This document shows, piece after piece, positions 25,610-34,150 of a DNA stretch of 64,000 nucleotides (position 1 is the stretch's first letter; every line of letters starts with the position of its first letter). The stretch is from Rhizobacter sp. Lineage in GTDB: Bacteria > Pseudomonadota > Gammaproteobacteria > Burkholderiales > Burkholderiaceae_C. The position numbers were made by a program, and so were the translations under genes. Where the stretch lies: NCBI GenBank assembly GCA_019635355.1, contig JAHBZQ010000001.1, positions 2,108,001 through 2,172,000 on the forward strand, given 5' to 3'. Under the pieces are notes generated by a model. That model was given only the letters and a program-made list of their open reading frames with translations. It was not told where the DNA came from and did no database searches.

Positions 25610-26573
25610 CATCTCCCGCCGTCGTTTCACGCTCGCCGCGCTGGCGGTGGCTGCCACGCCCGCCCTGGCGCAAAACGCCAAGCCGATCCGCCTCGTGGTG
25701 CCCTACCCGCCTGGCGGCCCGCTCGACATCGTGGCCCGCGCCCTGGCCGACAAGGTGAAAGACAGCCTCGGCACCGTGATCGTCGAGAACAAGCCCGGCG
25801 CCGGTGGCAACCTCGGCGCCGACCTCGTCGCCAAGTCGGCGCCCGACGGCCACACGATCGTGATGGGCGCCGTGGCCACGCACGCCATCAACCCCTGGCT
25901 CTACACCCGCATGCCCTACGACGCGCTGCGTGACTTCACGCCGCTCACCGGCGTGGCGCAGGTGCCCAACGTGCTGGTGATGAACCCGCAGACCGCCGCG
26001 CGCCTGAAGATCGCGAGCGTGGCCGACCTCGTGGCCTACGCGAAGGCCAATCCCGGCAAGCTCAACTACGGCTCGGGCGGCAACGGCAGCGCCGGCCACC
26101 TGGCGGGCGAGATGTTCAAGTCGCAGGCGGGGGTGTTCATGGTCCACATCCCCTACGCCGGCGGCAACCCGGCACAGCTGGCGCTGCTCACGGGCGAAGT
26201 CGACCTCACCTTCGACAACCTGGCCAGCGCGTCGGCCAACATCAAGGCCGGCAAGCTGAAGGCCTTGGCCGTGACCACCGCGAAGCGCGCCAAGGCCACG
26301 CCCGAGCTGCCGGCGATTGCCGAGACGCTGCCGGGATTCGACGTCAACACCTGGTTCGGCCTCTTCGGGCCCGCAGGCCTGCCGGCCGATCAGACGCAGC
26401 GCTTGAACAAGGCCTTCACCGACGCGCTGGCCTCGCCGGAGCTGCAGGCGCGCTTCACCACGCTGATGGCCGAGGCCATGCCCTTCACGCCGCAGCAGTT
26501 CGCCGACTTCGTGAAGCGTGAAAACGCCAAGTACGAGAAGGTCGTCAAGGCCTCGGGCGCCAAGGTCGACTGA
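25599..26573 (+). CDS. Bug family tripartite tricarboxylate transporter substrate-binding protein
   Basis: A 324-residue periplasmic binding protein of the Bug/TctC family, very abundant in Burkholderiales. The N terminus (SRRRFTLAALAVAATPALA) is a signal peptide with a possible Tat motif. Family landmarks PYPPGGPLDIVAR, ENKPGAGGNLGAD and the NYGSGGNGSAGHL segment are present. The ligand is probably a carboxylate; no TctA/TctB permease genes are adjacent, as is usual for orphan Bug proteins. ATG 25599 overlaps the reductase stop by 11 bases. Confidence 0.93.
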   Translation: MLSDISRRRFTLAALAVAATPALAQNAKPIRLVVPYPPGGPLDIVARALADKVKDSLGTVIVENKPGAGGNLGADLVAKSAPDGHTIVMGAVATHAINPWLYTRMPYDALRDFTPLTGVAQVPNVLVMNPQTAARLKIASVADLVAYAKANPGKLNYGSGGNGSAGHLAGEMFKSQAGVFMVHIPYAGGNPAQLALLTGEVDLTFDNLASASANIKAGKLKALAVTTAKRAKATPELPAIAETLPGFDVNTWFGLFGPAGLPADQTQRLNKAFTDALASPELQARFTTLMAEAMPFTPQQFADFVKRENAKYEKVVKASGAKVD

Positions 26574-26583
26574 GTCGGAAACA

Positions 26584-26616
26584 AAAAGGCCGCGTCTCTT
26601 GCGAGCGCGGCCTTTT
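26584..26616. terminator. bidirectional intrinsic terminator
   Basis: AAAAGGCCGCG (26584-26594) pairs perfectly with CGCGGCCTTTT (26606-26616) across an 11-base loop. It lies between the convergent Bug-family and CsgG-like genes and can end transcripts from both sides. Confidence 0.85.
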
Positions 26617-26636
26617 GATCGAGTGAGCCGGGAGGC

Positions 26637-27488
26637 TTACTTCTTGTTGAGTTCCTTCGACGCCGGCGTGCTGCCGCCGTCCACCCCCAGGCGACCGCCG
26701 GTGCCCAGGCCACCCTTGACCGTCTGCGCCTTGTAGTTGCGCAGCGACTTGACCATCTGGTTGAACGAGTCGGCAAACGCCGCCACGATCACCTTGCCCT
26801 GCGGGGTGTTGGAGTAGCCGCCGCCACCGCCCGCCAGGCCGGCCAGGAAGCCGCCCCCGAAGAGGCCGAAGTCGAAATTGCCCGCGGTGCCTTCGGACGC
26901 CGCGATCTGCACGCTGGAGCGGTTGTCGATCAGCAGCAGCGTGGTCGAGGCCTCGTTGCGCTTCACGTTGCCGGCCACGGCGCCCAGCGCACCCAGGCGG
27001 CCGGTGAGCAGGCCCGCCGCGGCACCGCCAGTGCGGCCCGAGAACTGGATCGACGGCTGCATGGTGTAGTCGGCCGCGACCATCTGGCCCTTCTGGAAGT
27101 TGCTGCCCTGCCGCATTTCGCCGGAGGACTCGAGCTGGCGCTCGCGCATCATGTTGTTCATCGAGCGGCCCCGCTCGACGATCACGAAGCAATTGCTCTG
27201 CTGGATCATCAGGCGCAGCACCGGCACGGTGGAGCCGAGGCTGTTGCGGCGCAGCTCGTAGTACCAGGGCGCCTGCGCGTCTTCGTCGATGGCGATGGTG
27301 CCGAGGGTCTCGGGGCACTTCTCGAGCTGGCTGTTGGTGCCTTCGGAGGTGGCGCCACCGGCCGAGCCGGAGACCACGCCCTTGTTGCCGCCCATCGACG
27401 GCATGGTGGAGCCGCAGCCACTGAGCACGGCCACAGCGGCGGCCGCAAGCGCGAGCTGGGTGAAACGGGAGAGCGGGGTTGCGTTCAT
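26637..27488 (-). CDS. CsgG/HfaB-like outer-membrane lipoprotein
   Basis: A 283-residue lipoprotein whose signal peptide ends at LSGC (Cys25). The segment SNCFVIVERGRSMNNMMRER and the following ADYTMQPSIQFSG resemble the core of CsgG-type proteins, in which a strand ending in VVER is followed by an ADY(x)L(x)G strand. A glycine-rich stretch near residues 190-215 is unusual. No curli or holdfast genes are nearby, so a pore role is not claimed. The start ATG 27488 has GGAAAGG 8 bases upstream. The gene has its own promoter region with a palindrome. Confidence 0.7.
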   Translation of the reverse strand: MNATPLSRFTQLALAAAAVAVLSGCGSTMPSMGGNKGVVSGSAGGATSEGTNSQLEKCPETLGTIAIDEDAQAPWYYELRRNSLGSTVPVLRLMIQQSNCFVIVERGRSMNNMMRERQLESSGEMRQGSNFQKGQMVAADYTMQPSIQFSGRTGGAAAGLLTGRLGALGAVAGNVKRNEASTTLLLIDNRSSVQIAASEGTAGNFDFGLFGGGFLAGLAGGGGGYSNTPQGKVIVAAFADSFNQMVKSLRNYKAQTVKGGLGTGGRLGVDGGSTPASKELNKK

Positions 27489-27543
27489 CGAAGACCTTTC
27501 CACGGAGACATTTCCGACGGGAGCCGACTGCAGGCTGCGGGAA

Positions 27544-27575
27544 AGTATAGAAGTGCACCCCTCCCGGGAGAGGTG
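27544..27575 (-). promoter_or_regulatory. promoter with overlapping palindrome for the CsgG-like gene
   Basis: On the minus strand TATACT (27544-27549) is a near-consensus -10 box, but the -35 position has no TTGACA. Instead a 20-base inverted repeat, CACCTCTCCC then GGGAGGGGTG with one mismatch, covers 27556-27575. This suits a transcription factor site, either an activator replacing the -35 box or a repressor. Confidence 0.5.
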
Positions 27576-27608
27576 ACTTTGGTCGCCTCGCCGCCCGTCG
27601 CCGCCCCC

Positions 27609-28319
<711 letters not shown>

Positions 28320-28321
28320 GT

Positions 28322-29113
28322 TCAGTGCGCCTTGTGGCCGGCGCCGAGGTAGGCCTCGATCACCTTCTCGTTGCGTTGGACATCGGCAGGGCTGCCTTCG
28401 GCGATCTGCTTGCCGTAGTCGAGCACCGTGACACGGTCGCACAGTCCCATCACGAGCTTCACGTCGTGCTCGATCAGCAAGATGGTGCGGCCGTCTTTCC
28501 GGATGCGGTCGATCAGCTCGCGCAGCACCACCTTCTCGGTGGCGTTCATGCCGGCGGCGGGCTCGTCGAGGGCGATCAGCTTGGGGTCGGTGGCGAGCGC
28601 GCGGGCGATCTCGAGGCGGCGCTGGTCGCCGTAGCTCAGCGTGCGCGCCTTGAAATCGGCGTACTTGCCGATGCCCACGTAGTCGAGCAGCTCCTGCGCG
28701 CGCTTGGCGATCGCATGCTCCTCGGCCTTGAAGCCGCTGGTGCGGAACACCGCGCCGATCAGGCCCGAGGCCGTGCACACGTGGCGGCCGACCATCACGT
28801 TCTCGAGCGCCGTCATGTCGGCGAAGAGGCGGATGTTCTGGAAGGTGCGGGCGATGCCGGCCTTGGCCACTTCATGCACCGCGCTCGGCTTGTAGGGCTG
28901 GCCGCCCAGCTTGAAGCTGCCGGAGTCGGGTGTGTAGAGGCCGGTGATGACGTTGAAGAAGGTGGTCTTGCCGGCACCGTTGGGGCCGATCAAGCCGTAG
29001 ACCTGGCCGGGCTCGATGCGGATGCCCACGTCGCTCAGGGCCTGCAGGCCGCCGAAGCGCTTGGAGACGTTGGCGACTTCGAGCACCGGGGTGGTGTTGG
29101 GCGCGCTGCTCAT
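28322..29113 (-). CDS. livG: branched-chain amino acid ABC transporter ATP-binding protein LivG
   Basis: A 263-residue ABC ATPase with Walker A GPNGAGKTTF, signature LSYGDQRRLE and Walker B LIALDEPAAGMN, followed by the C-terminal extension typical of LivG (IAEGSPADVQ). It pairs with LivF beneath the LivH/LivM membrane subunits. The start overlaps the livM stop by 4 bases. Confidence 0.95.
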   Translation of the reverse strand: MSSAPNTTPVLEVANVSKRFGGLQALSDVGIRIEPGQVYGLIGPNGAGKTTFFNVITGLYTPDSGSFKLGGQPYKPSAVHEVAKAGIARTFQNIRLFADMTALENVMVGRHVCTASGLIGAVFRTSGFKAEEHAIAKRAQELLDYVGIGKYADFKARTLSYGDQRRLEIARALATDPKLIALDEPAAGMNATEKVVLRELIDRIRKDGRTILLIEHDVKLVMGLCDRVTVLDYGKQIAEGSPADVQRNEKVIEAYLGAGHKAH

Positions 29114-30228
29114 GACAGGGTCCCCTTCGGTGCCGGGTCCTGGTCAGGCGAGCCTGGCCGCATTCGCCCATGCTCCGGCACCGGCCACAAGCCACGCGGG
29201 CGCGACAGCATGATGGCGATCATCGCAAGCGCGATCAGCAGCTGGCGCAGGATGGCCGAGTCGAGCCGGCCATCGGTCATCTGCTGCAGCGGGCTGGCCA
29301 CATAGCGCAGCACCTCGGGCAGCGCAGCGAGCAGCAGGGCGCCGATGATGACACCGGGGATGTGGCCGATGCCGCCCAGCACCACCATCGCCACGATCAT
29401 CACCGACTCGTTCAGGCTGAACGACTCGGGCGACACGAAGCCCTGGAAGCTCGCGAAGAGCACGCCCGACACGCCGCCGAAGGTGGCGCCCATGCCGAAG
29501 GCGAGCAGCTTCATGTTGCGGGTGTTGATGCCCATCGCCTTGGCGGCGACTTCGTCTTCGCGGATGGCCATCCACGCACGGCCGATGCGCGACTGCTCCA
29601 GCCGGTAGCAGATCACCACGCTCACGATCACCAGTGCGAGGAAGAGGTAGTAATAGCCAGTGACCGACGGGATCTCGAGGCCGAACAACTCGTGCGACTT
29701 GCCGAAGTCGTAGCCCAGCACCTTGAACGAGTCGATCTGGCTCAAGCCCTTGGGGCCGTTGGTGATGTTGACCGGCGCATCGAGGTTGGTGAGGAAGACG
29801 CGGATGATCTCGCCGAAGCCGAGGGTCACGATGGCGAGGTAGTCGCCACGCAGCTTGAGCGTGGGCGCGCCCAGCGCCACGCCGAACGCAGCCGCCAGCA
29901 AGGCCCCGAGCGGGATCACCAGCCACAGCGGCGCATGCAGCCCGTTGGGGAAGGTGGCCGCGAAGCCGGGGAAGGTCTGCGACAGGTGCGGCGAGGCCAG
30001 CAGCCCCAGCATGTAGGCGCCGACGGCGTAGAACGCCACGTAGCCCAGGTCGAGCAGGCCGGCGTAGCCGACCACGATGTTGAGGCCGAGCGCGAGCAGC
30101 ACGTAGAGCAGCGCGATGTCGATGATGCGCACCCAGGCGTTGCCGAACTGCTGGGCGATCAGCGGTGCGATGAGCAGCAGCGCACCGGCGATGAGGAAGG
30201 TGGCGAGCTTGTTGTCGCGGAAGTTCAT
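29110..30228 (-). CDS. livM: branched-chain amino acid ABC transporter permease LivM
   Basis: A 372-residue integral membrane permease with about nine to ten hydrophobic segments and the LivM motif GFGEIIR(V)FLTN near the middle. The start ATG 30228 is chosen because GAGGAG lies 9 bases upstream; the longer frame would run into livH. The livH stop lies 10 bases upstream. Confidence 0.93.
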   Translation of the reverse strand: MNFRDNKLATFLIAGALLLIAPLIAQQFGNAWVRIIDIALLYVLLALGLNIVVGYAGLLDLGYVAFYAVGAYMLGLLASPHLSQTFPGFAATFPNGLHAPLWLVIPLGALLAAAFGVALGAPTLKLRGDYLAIVTLGFGEIIRVFLTNLDAPVNITNGPKGLSQIDSFKVLGYDFGKSHELFGLEIPSVTGYYYLFLALVIVSVVICYRLEQSRIGRAWMAIREDEVAAKAMGINTRNMKLLAFGMGATFGGVSGVLFASFQGFVSPESFSLNESVMIVAMVVLGGIGHIPGVIIGALLLAALPEVLRYVASPLQQMTDGRLDSAILRQLLIALAMIAIMLSRPRGLWPVPEHGRMRPGSPDQDPAPKGTLS

Positions 30229-30238
30229 CGCAGGCTCC

Positions 30239-31162
30239 TCAGGCGCGGTCGGCCACACGCTCGCCGAGCAGGCCTTGCGGCCGCAGCGTGAGCACGAGGA
30301 TGAGCACGATGAAGGCGAAGATGTCCTGGTAGTGGCTGCCCAGGATGCCGCCGGTCAGGTCGCCGATGTAGCCGGCGCCCATGGCCTCGATGAGACCCAG
30401 CAGCACACCGCCCACCATCGCGCCGGCCAGGTTGCCGATGCCACCGAACACCGCGGCAGTGAAGGCCTTGAGGCCGGGCAGGAAGCCCATCGAGTGCTGC
30501 ACCGAACCGTAGTTGGCGGCGTACATCACGCCGGCCAGTGCCGCGAGGGCCGCGCCGATGATGAAGGTGGCCGAGATCACCATGTCGGGCCGCACGCCCA
30601 TGAGGCCGGCGACCTTCGGGTTCTCGGCGGTGGCGCGCATCGCGCGGCCGAGCTTGGTGCGGTTGACGAGGTACATCAGCCCGGCGAGCGTGACCGCCGT
30701 GGTGACGAGGATGAGGATCTGGATGGTGTTGATCACCGCACCGCCGATCTCATACGGCTCCGCCGAGATGAGGATCGGATAAGGCTTCGGGTTCGGCTTC
30801 CAGATGATCATCGCGAGCGTCTGCAGCAGCAGCGACATGCCCATCGCGGTGATCAGCGGCGCCAGGCGCGGCGCCGTGCGCAGCGGCCGGTAGGCGATCT
30901 TCTCGATGCTGAAGTTGAGCACCGAACACACGATGATCGCGGCGAGCAGCGAGATCACCATCACCAGCCAGCCCGGCCAGCCGAGGCCGAGGAGCGAGGT
31001 CGCGACCGTCCAGCTCGTGAGCGCGCCCACCATCAGCACCTCGCCGTGGGCGAAGTTGATGAGGTTGATGATGCCGTAGACCATCGTGTAGCCGAGGGCC
31101 ACCAGCGCATACACGCTGCCGAGCACCAGACCATTGATGATCTGCTGGATGAATGTATCCAT
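30239..31162 (-). CDS. livH: branched-chain amino acid ABC transporter permease LivH
   Basis: A 307-residue membrane permease with the expected N terminus MDTFIQQIINGLVLGSVYAL and the GxxYALVALGYTMVYGII segment. First gene of livHMGF, but no LivJ/LivK binding-protein gene precedes it; that component must lie elsewhere. The start ATG 31162 has GGAG 7 bases upstream. A hairpin with a T-run lies 65 bases upstream of the start. Confidence 0.94.
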   Translation of the reverse strand: MDTFIQQIINGLVLGSVYALVALGYTMVYGIINLINFAHGEVLMVGALTSWTVATSLLGLGWPGWLVMVISLLAAIIVCSVLNFSIEKIAYRPLRTAPRLAPLITAMGMSLLLQTLAMIIWKPNPKPYPILISAEPYEIGGAVINTIQILILVTTAVTLAGLMYLVNRTKLGRAMRATAENPKVAGLMGVRPDMVISATFIIGAALAALAGVMYAANYGSVQHSMGFLPGLKAFTAAVFGGIGNLAGAMVGGVLLGLIEAMGAGYIGDLTGGILGSHYQDIFAFIVLILVLTLRPQGLLGERVADRA

Positions 31163-31226
31163 CGAAGGAGTCTCCTGGGGAAGTCGAAAGCGGCTCGTCT
31201 TGTGGACGCCGTTCCTGCCTGTAAGC

Positions 31227-31257
31227 AAAAAGCCCGCCGTCGTGTGGACGCCGGGGC
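31227..31257 (-). terminator. intrinsic terminator after rarA or hairpin in the livH leader
   Basis: On the minus strand AGCCCCGGCGTC and GACGGCGGGCT form a stem with one mismatch and one bulge, followed by five T. It is 84 bases after the rarA stop. A TAGAAT word lies between rarA and the hairpin (31289-31294), so the hairpin may also be inside a livH leader. Confidence 0.5.
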
Positions 31258-31340
31258 TCTGTCTGATGTCTGGGCTGTGACGGGGGCGATTCTAGGGGGC
31301 CACCTGAGCGGGGCCTGCTGCGCGTTTCCCCGTACAGCCA

Positions 31341-32681
31341 TCAGCGATTCTTGCGCTTGTCTCCCTCTGTGGAGCGCTCGCGTGCTTCGTCATTGAGGCG
31401 CCTCAACTCCTGGAGCCGTTCCCCTATTTTCAGCTCGAGACCACGCTCGACCGGCTGGTAGAAGCGCTGCGGCGCGAGCTTGTCGGGCCAGTAGTTCTCA
31501 CCGGCCGCGAAGCCGCCGGGCTCGTCGTGCGCGTAGCGGTAGTCGCGCCCGTAGTCGAGGTCCTTCATGAGCTTGGTCGGTGCGTTGCGCAGGTGAAGCG
31601 GCACCGGGCGGGTGCCGTCTTTCGCGATGAAGGCCCTCACGGTGTTGTAGGCGGTGTAGACCGCATTCGACTTCGGCGCCATCGCGAGAAAGACCACCGC
31701 CTGCGCCAGCGCCAGCTCGCCCTCGGGGCTGCCCAATCGCTCATACGTTTCGGCCGCATCGAGCGCCATGCGCAGGGCGCGCGGGTCGGCGAGACCGATG
31801 TCTTCGCTGGCCATGCGCACGAGGCGGCGCGAGGCGTAGCGTGGGTCGACACCCCCGTCGAGCATGCGCACGAACCAGTAGAGCGCGGCATCGGGGTCGC
31901 TGCCGCGCACGGCCTTGTGCAGGGCCGAGATGGTGTCGTAGAACTGCTCGCCGCCCTTGTCGTAGCGACGCAGTTGCTCGCCGAGCGAGCGCTCCAGTTG
32001 CGCTTCGTCGATCGTCTCGGCTTTGGGGTCGGCCATGCGCACGAGGTTCTCGTAGGCATTGAGCAGGCGGCGGGCGTCGCCGTCGGCGTAGCCGATGAGG
32101 CGGTCGCGCGCCGCGTCGGTGAGCGGTGGTGCGCCGAGCAGATCGCGGGCGCGCTGCAGGAGCTGCGTCATGTCCTCGTCGGTGAGCGACTTCAGCACAT
32201 GCACCGTGGCGCGCGAGAGCAAGGCCGAGTTGACCTCGAACGACGGGTTCTCGGTGGTGGCGCCGATGAAGGTGAAGAGGCCCGACTCGACGTGCGGCAG
32301 GAAGGCATCCTGCTGCGCCTTGTTGAAGCGGTGCACTTCGTCGACGAACACCACGGTGCGCTTGCCCGTGCCCTGCGCCACCTGCGCTCGCTCGACGGCT
32401 TCGCGGATGTCCTTCACACCGCCCAGCACGGCCGAGATCTGGATGAACTGGGCCTCGAAGCCATCGGTCATCAGGCGCGCGAGCGTCGTCTTGCCGACGC
32501 CGGGCGGGCCCCAGAGGATCATCGAGTGCAGACGGCCTGACTCGAACGCCACGCGCAAGGGCTTGCCGGGCCCAAGCAGGTGCTGCTGGCCGATCACGTC
32601 GGCCAGCGTGCGAGGCCGCAGCCGCTCGGCCAGCGGCGCTTGCACGTCATCGTCTCCCAGGGGCAACTGCAGCGATTCCAT
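31341..32681 (-). CDS. rarA: replication-associated recombination protein A (AAA+ ATPase)
   Basis: RarA/MgsA-type clamp-loader-like AAA+ ATPase acting at stalled replication forks, 446 residues. Walker A GPPGVGKT is at 58-65, Walker B FVDEVHRFNKAQQD follows, and the sensor motif and the C-terminal tetramerisation domain (from about residue 250) are complete. The start ATG 32681 is 92 bases from the divergent TPR gene. Confidence 0.95.
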   Translation of the reverse strand: MESLQLPLGDDDVQAPLAERLRPRTLADVIGQQHLLGPGKPLRVAFESGRLHSMILWGPPGVGKTTLARLMTDGFEAQFIQISAVLGGVKDIREAVERAQVAQGTGKRTVVFVDEVHRFNKAQQDAFLPHVESGLFTFIGATTENPSFEVNSALLSRATVHVLKSLTDEDMTQLLQRARDLLGAPPLTDAARDRLIGYADGDARRLLNAYENLVRMADPKAETIDEAQLERSLGEQLRRYDKGGEQFYDTISALHKAVRGSDPDAALYWFVRMLDGGVDPRYASRRLVRMASEDIGLADPRALRMALDAAETYERLGSPEGELALAQAVVFLAMAPKSNAVYTAYNTVRAFIAKDGTRPVPLHLRNAPTKLMKDLDYGRDYRYAHDEPGGFAAGENYWPDKLAPQRFYQPVERGLELKIGERLQELRRLNDEARERSTEGDKRKNR

Positions 32682-32773
32682 GCACAGATTGTCGCAGTCG
32701 GGCCCTGCCCCGCTTTCTAGAATGGCGGCATGCCGCGGCCTACAGCGGACGTTCGAGAGAGAGGGAGCCCACC

Positions 32774-33529
32774 ATGCCGATCCTTGCCCTGGTCCACCTG
32801 GCCATCGCGGCCTTCTTTGCCGTTCATGCCGTGCGCAACGGGCGGCCCAACTACTGGCTGATGGTGCTCTTCGCGTTCCCGGCGCTCGGCAGCCTGGTGT
32901 ACTTCTTCGCCGAATACCTGCCCGACATCCGCCACACCCGCACCGGCCGCAACGCCGCGCGGGTGATGCAAGGCCTGGTCGACCCGCAACGCGAGCTGCG
33001 CCTCGCCGCCGCCGAGTTCGACCGCACCCCCACCGCGTACAACCGCGCGCAGCTGGCGCGTGCCCTGCTCGCCAAAGGGCAGCTGGAAGATGCCATCGCC
33101 CACTACCGCGAGGCGGCCTCAGGCGCCTATGCGAAAGACGTGTCGTTTCTCAAGGGCCTGGCCATTGCCGAGCTCGAAGCCGGGCAGCATGCCGAGGCCG
33201 TGGCCACGCTGGAGCGGCTCTTTGCCGCCTCGCCTGAGCACAAGACTGGCGACCTCGCCCTGATGTACGCCGAAGCGCTGCACGGTGCAGGCCGCCCGGA
33301 AGCGGCCCAAGCCTTCGAGGTCGTGATCGCAACCGACGGCACGCTCGAAGCGCGCTGCAAGTACGGCCTCTTCCAGAAGCAACGAGGCAACCTCACTACC
33401 GCCAGACAGGCCTTCGAGCATGTGCTGGCCGATGCCAAGCGGGGCAACGTACATTCGCGCGACATGAACCGCGAGTGGATCGCGGCCGCCAAGCAAGCCC
33501 TCACCGAGATGGAGAGCGCGGCACGCTGA
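32774..33529 (+). CDS. membrane protein with tetratricopeptide repeats
   Basis: A 251-residue protein with two N-terminal hydrophobic segments (residues 2-19 and about 28-47) and a soluble domain from residue 80 made of TPR-like helical pairs (for example YNRAQLARALLAKGQLEDAI and AIAELEAGQHAEAVATLERL). Such proteins serve as scaffolds for other envelope proteins. The start ATG 32774 has GAGGGAG about 9 bases upstream. I do not recognise a named family. Its 3' end is 9 bases from the convergent lolA. Confidence 0.75.
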   Translation: MPILALVHLAIAAFFAVHAVRNGRPNYWLMVLFAFPALGSLVYFFAEYLPDIRHTRTGRNAARVMQGLVDPQRELRLAAAEFDRTPTAYNRAQLARALLAKGQLEDAIAHYREAASGAYAKDVSFLKGLAIAELEAGQHAEAVATLERLFAASPEHKTGDLALMYAEALHGAGRPEAAQAFEVVIATDGTLEARCKYGLFQKQRGNLTTARQAFEHVLADAKRGNVHSRDMNREWIAAAKQALTEMESAAR

Positions 33530-33538
33530 GGCGCTGCC

Positions 33539-34150
33539 TCACTGCTCGATCAGATCAGCGCCCTTGGGCACGGTGAAGACGAAGGTCTCGGCCTTGATCG
33601 GCTCGTTGGCGACGAACTGGCTGAACTGCAGCAGCGAGCGCTGGTTGAACGCATCGACCACTTCGATCGCGCTCAAGGTCTTGCCCTTGAAGCCCACGCG
33701 CACCGACTTGAAGCTGCCCTCCTTCGCCTTGGGCGTGGCCTCGACCCAGTCGAGACCGTCCTTCGCAGGCTGAGCGGCCAGGTCGAAGTCTTTCTCCAGC
33801 GAGCCACCGGCCAGCAGCGCCGCCGGTGTGGCGCCGAGGGCCTGGCTGAACTTGCGCGAGCTGGCCTGGTTCAGGTCGGCGTCGTAGATCCAGACCTTCT
33901 GGCCGTCGGCCACGATCACCTGCTCGAAGGGCTTGAGGTAGGTAAAGCGAAAACGATTGGGGCGCGAGAACTCGAACTTGCCGCTCGACGTTTTCTTCTT
34001 CGCCCCATCGGGCGAGGTGACGGTCTGCGTGAACTCGGCGCGGCCCGACTTCACGTCGCGCACGAATTCCTTCAGCGTGTCGACCGCGGTTTGTGCGCTG
34101 GCTGTGGCGGCAGCAACCATCAGCAACATCGAGACAAGAATCTTCTTCAT
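33539..34150 (-). CDS. lolA: outer-membrane lipoprotein carrier protein LolA
   Basis: Periplasmic chaperone that carries lipoproteins from LolCDE to LolB, 203 residues. The signal peptide MKKILVSMLLMVAAATASA is followed by the hydrophobic half-barrel with the SSGKFEFSRPNRFRFTY and WIYDADLNQ segments typical of LolA. It overlaps ftsK by 4 bases, an arrangement (ftsK-lolA) conserved in many proteobacteria. Confidence 0.94.
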   Translation of the reverse strand: MKKILVSMLLMVAAATASAQTAVDTLKEFVRDVKSGRAEFTQTVTSPDGAKKKTSSGKFEFSRPNRFRFTYLKPFEQVIVADGQKVWIYDADLNQASSRKFSQALGATPAALLAGGSLEKDFDLAAQPAKDGLDWVEATPKAKEGSFKSVRVGFKGKTLSAIEVVDAFNQRSLLQFSQFVANEPIKAETFVFTVPKGADLIEQ

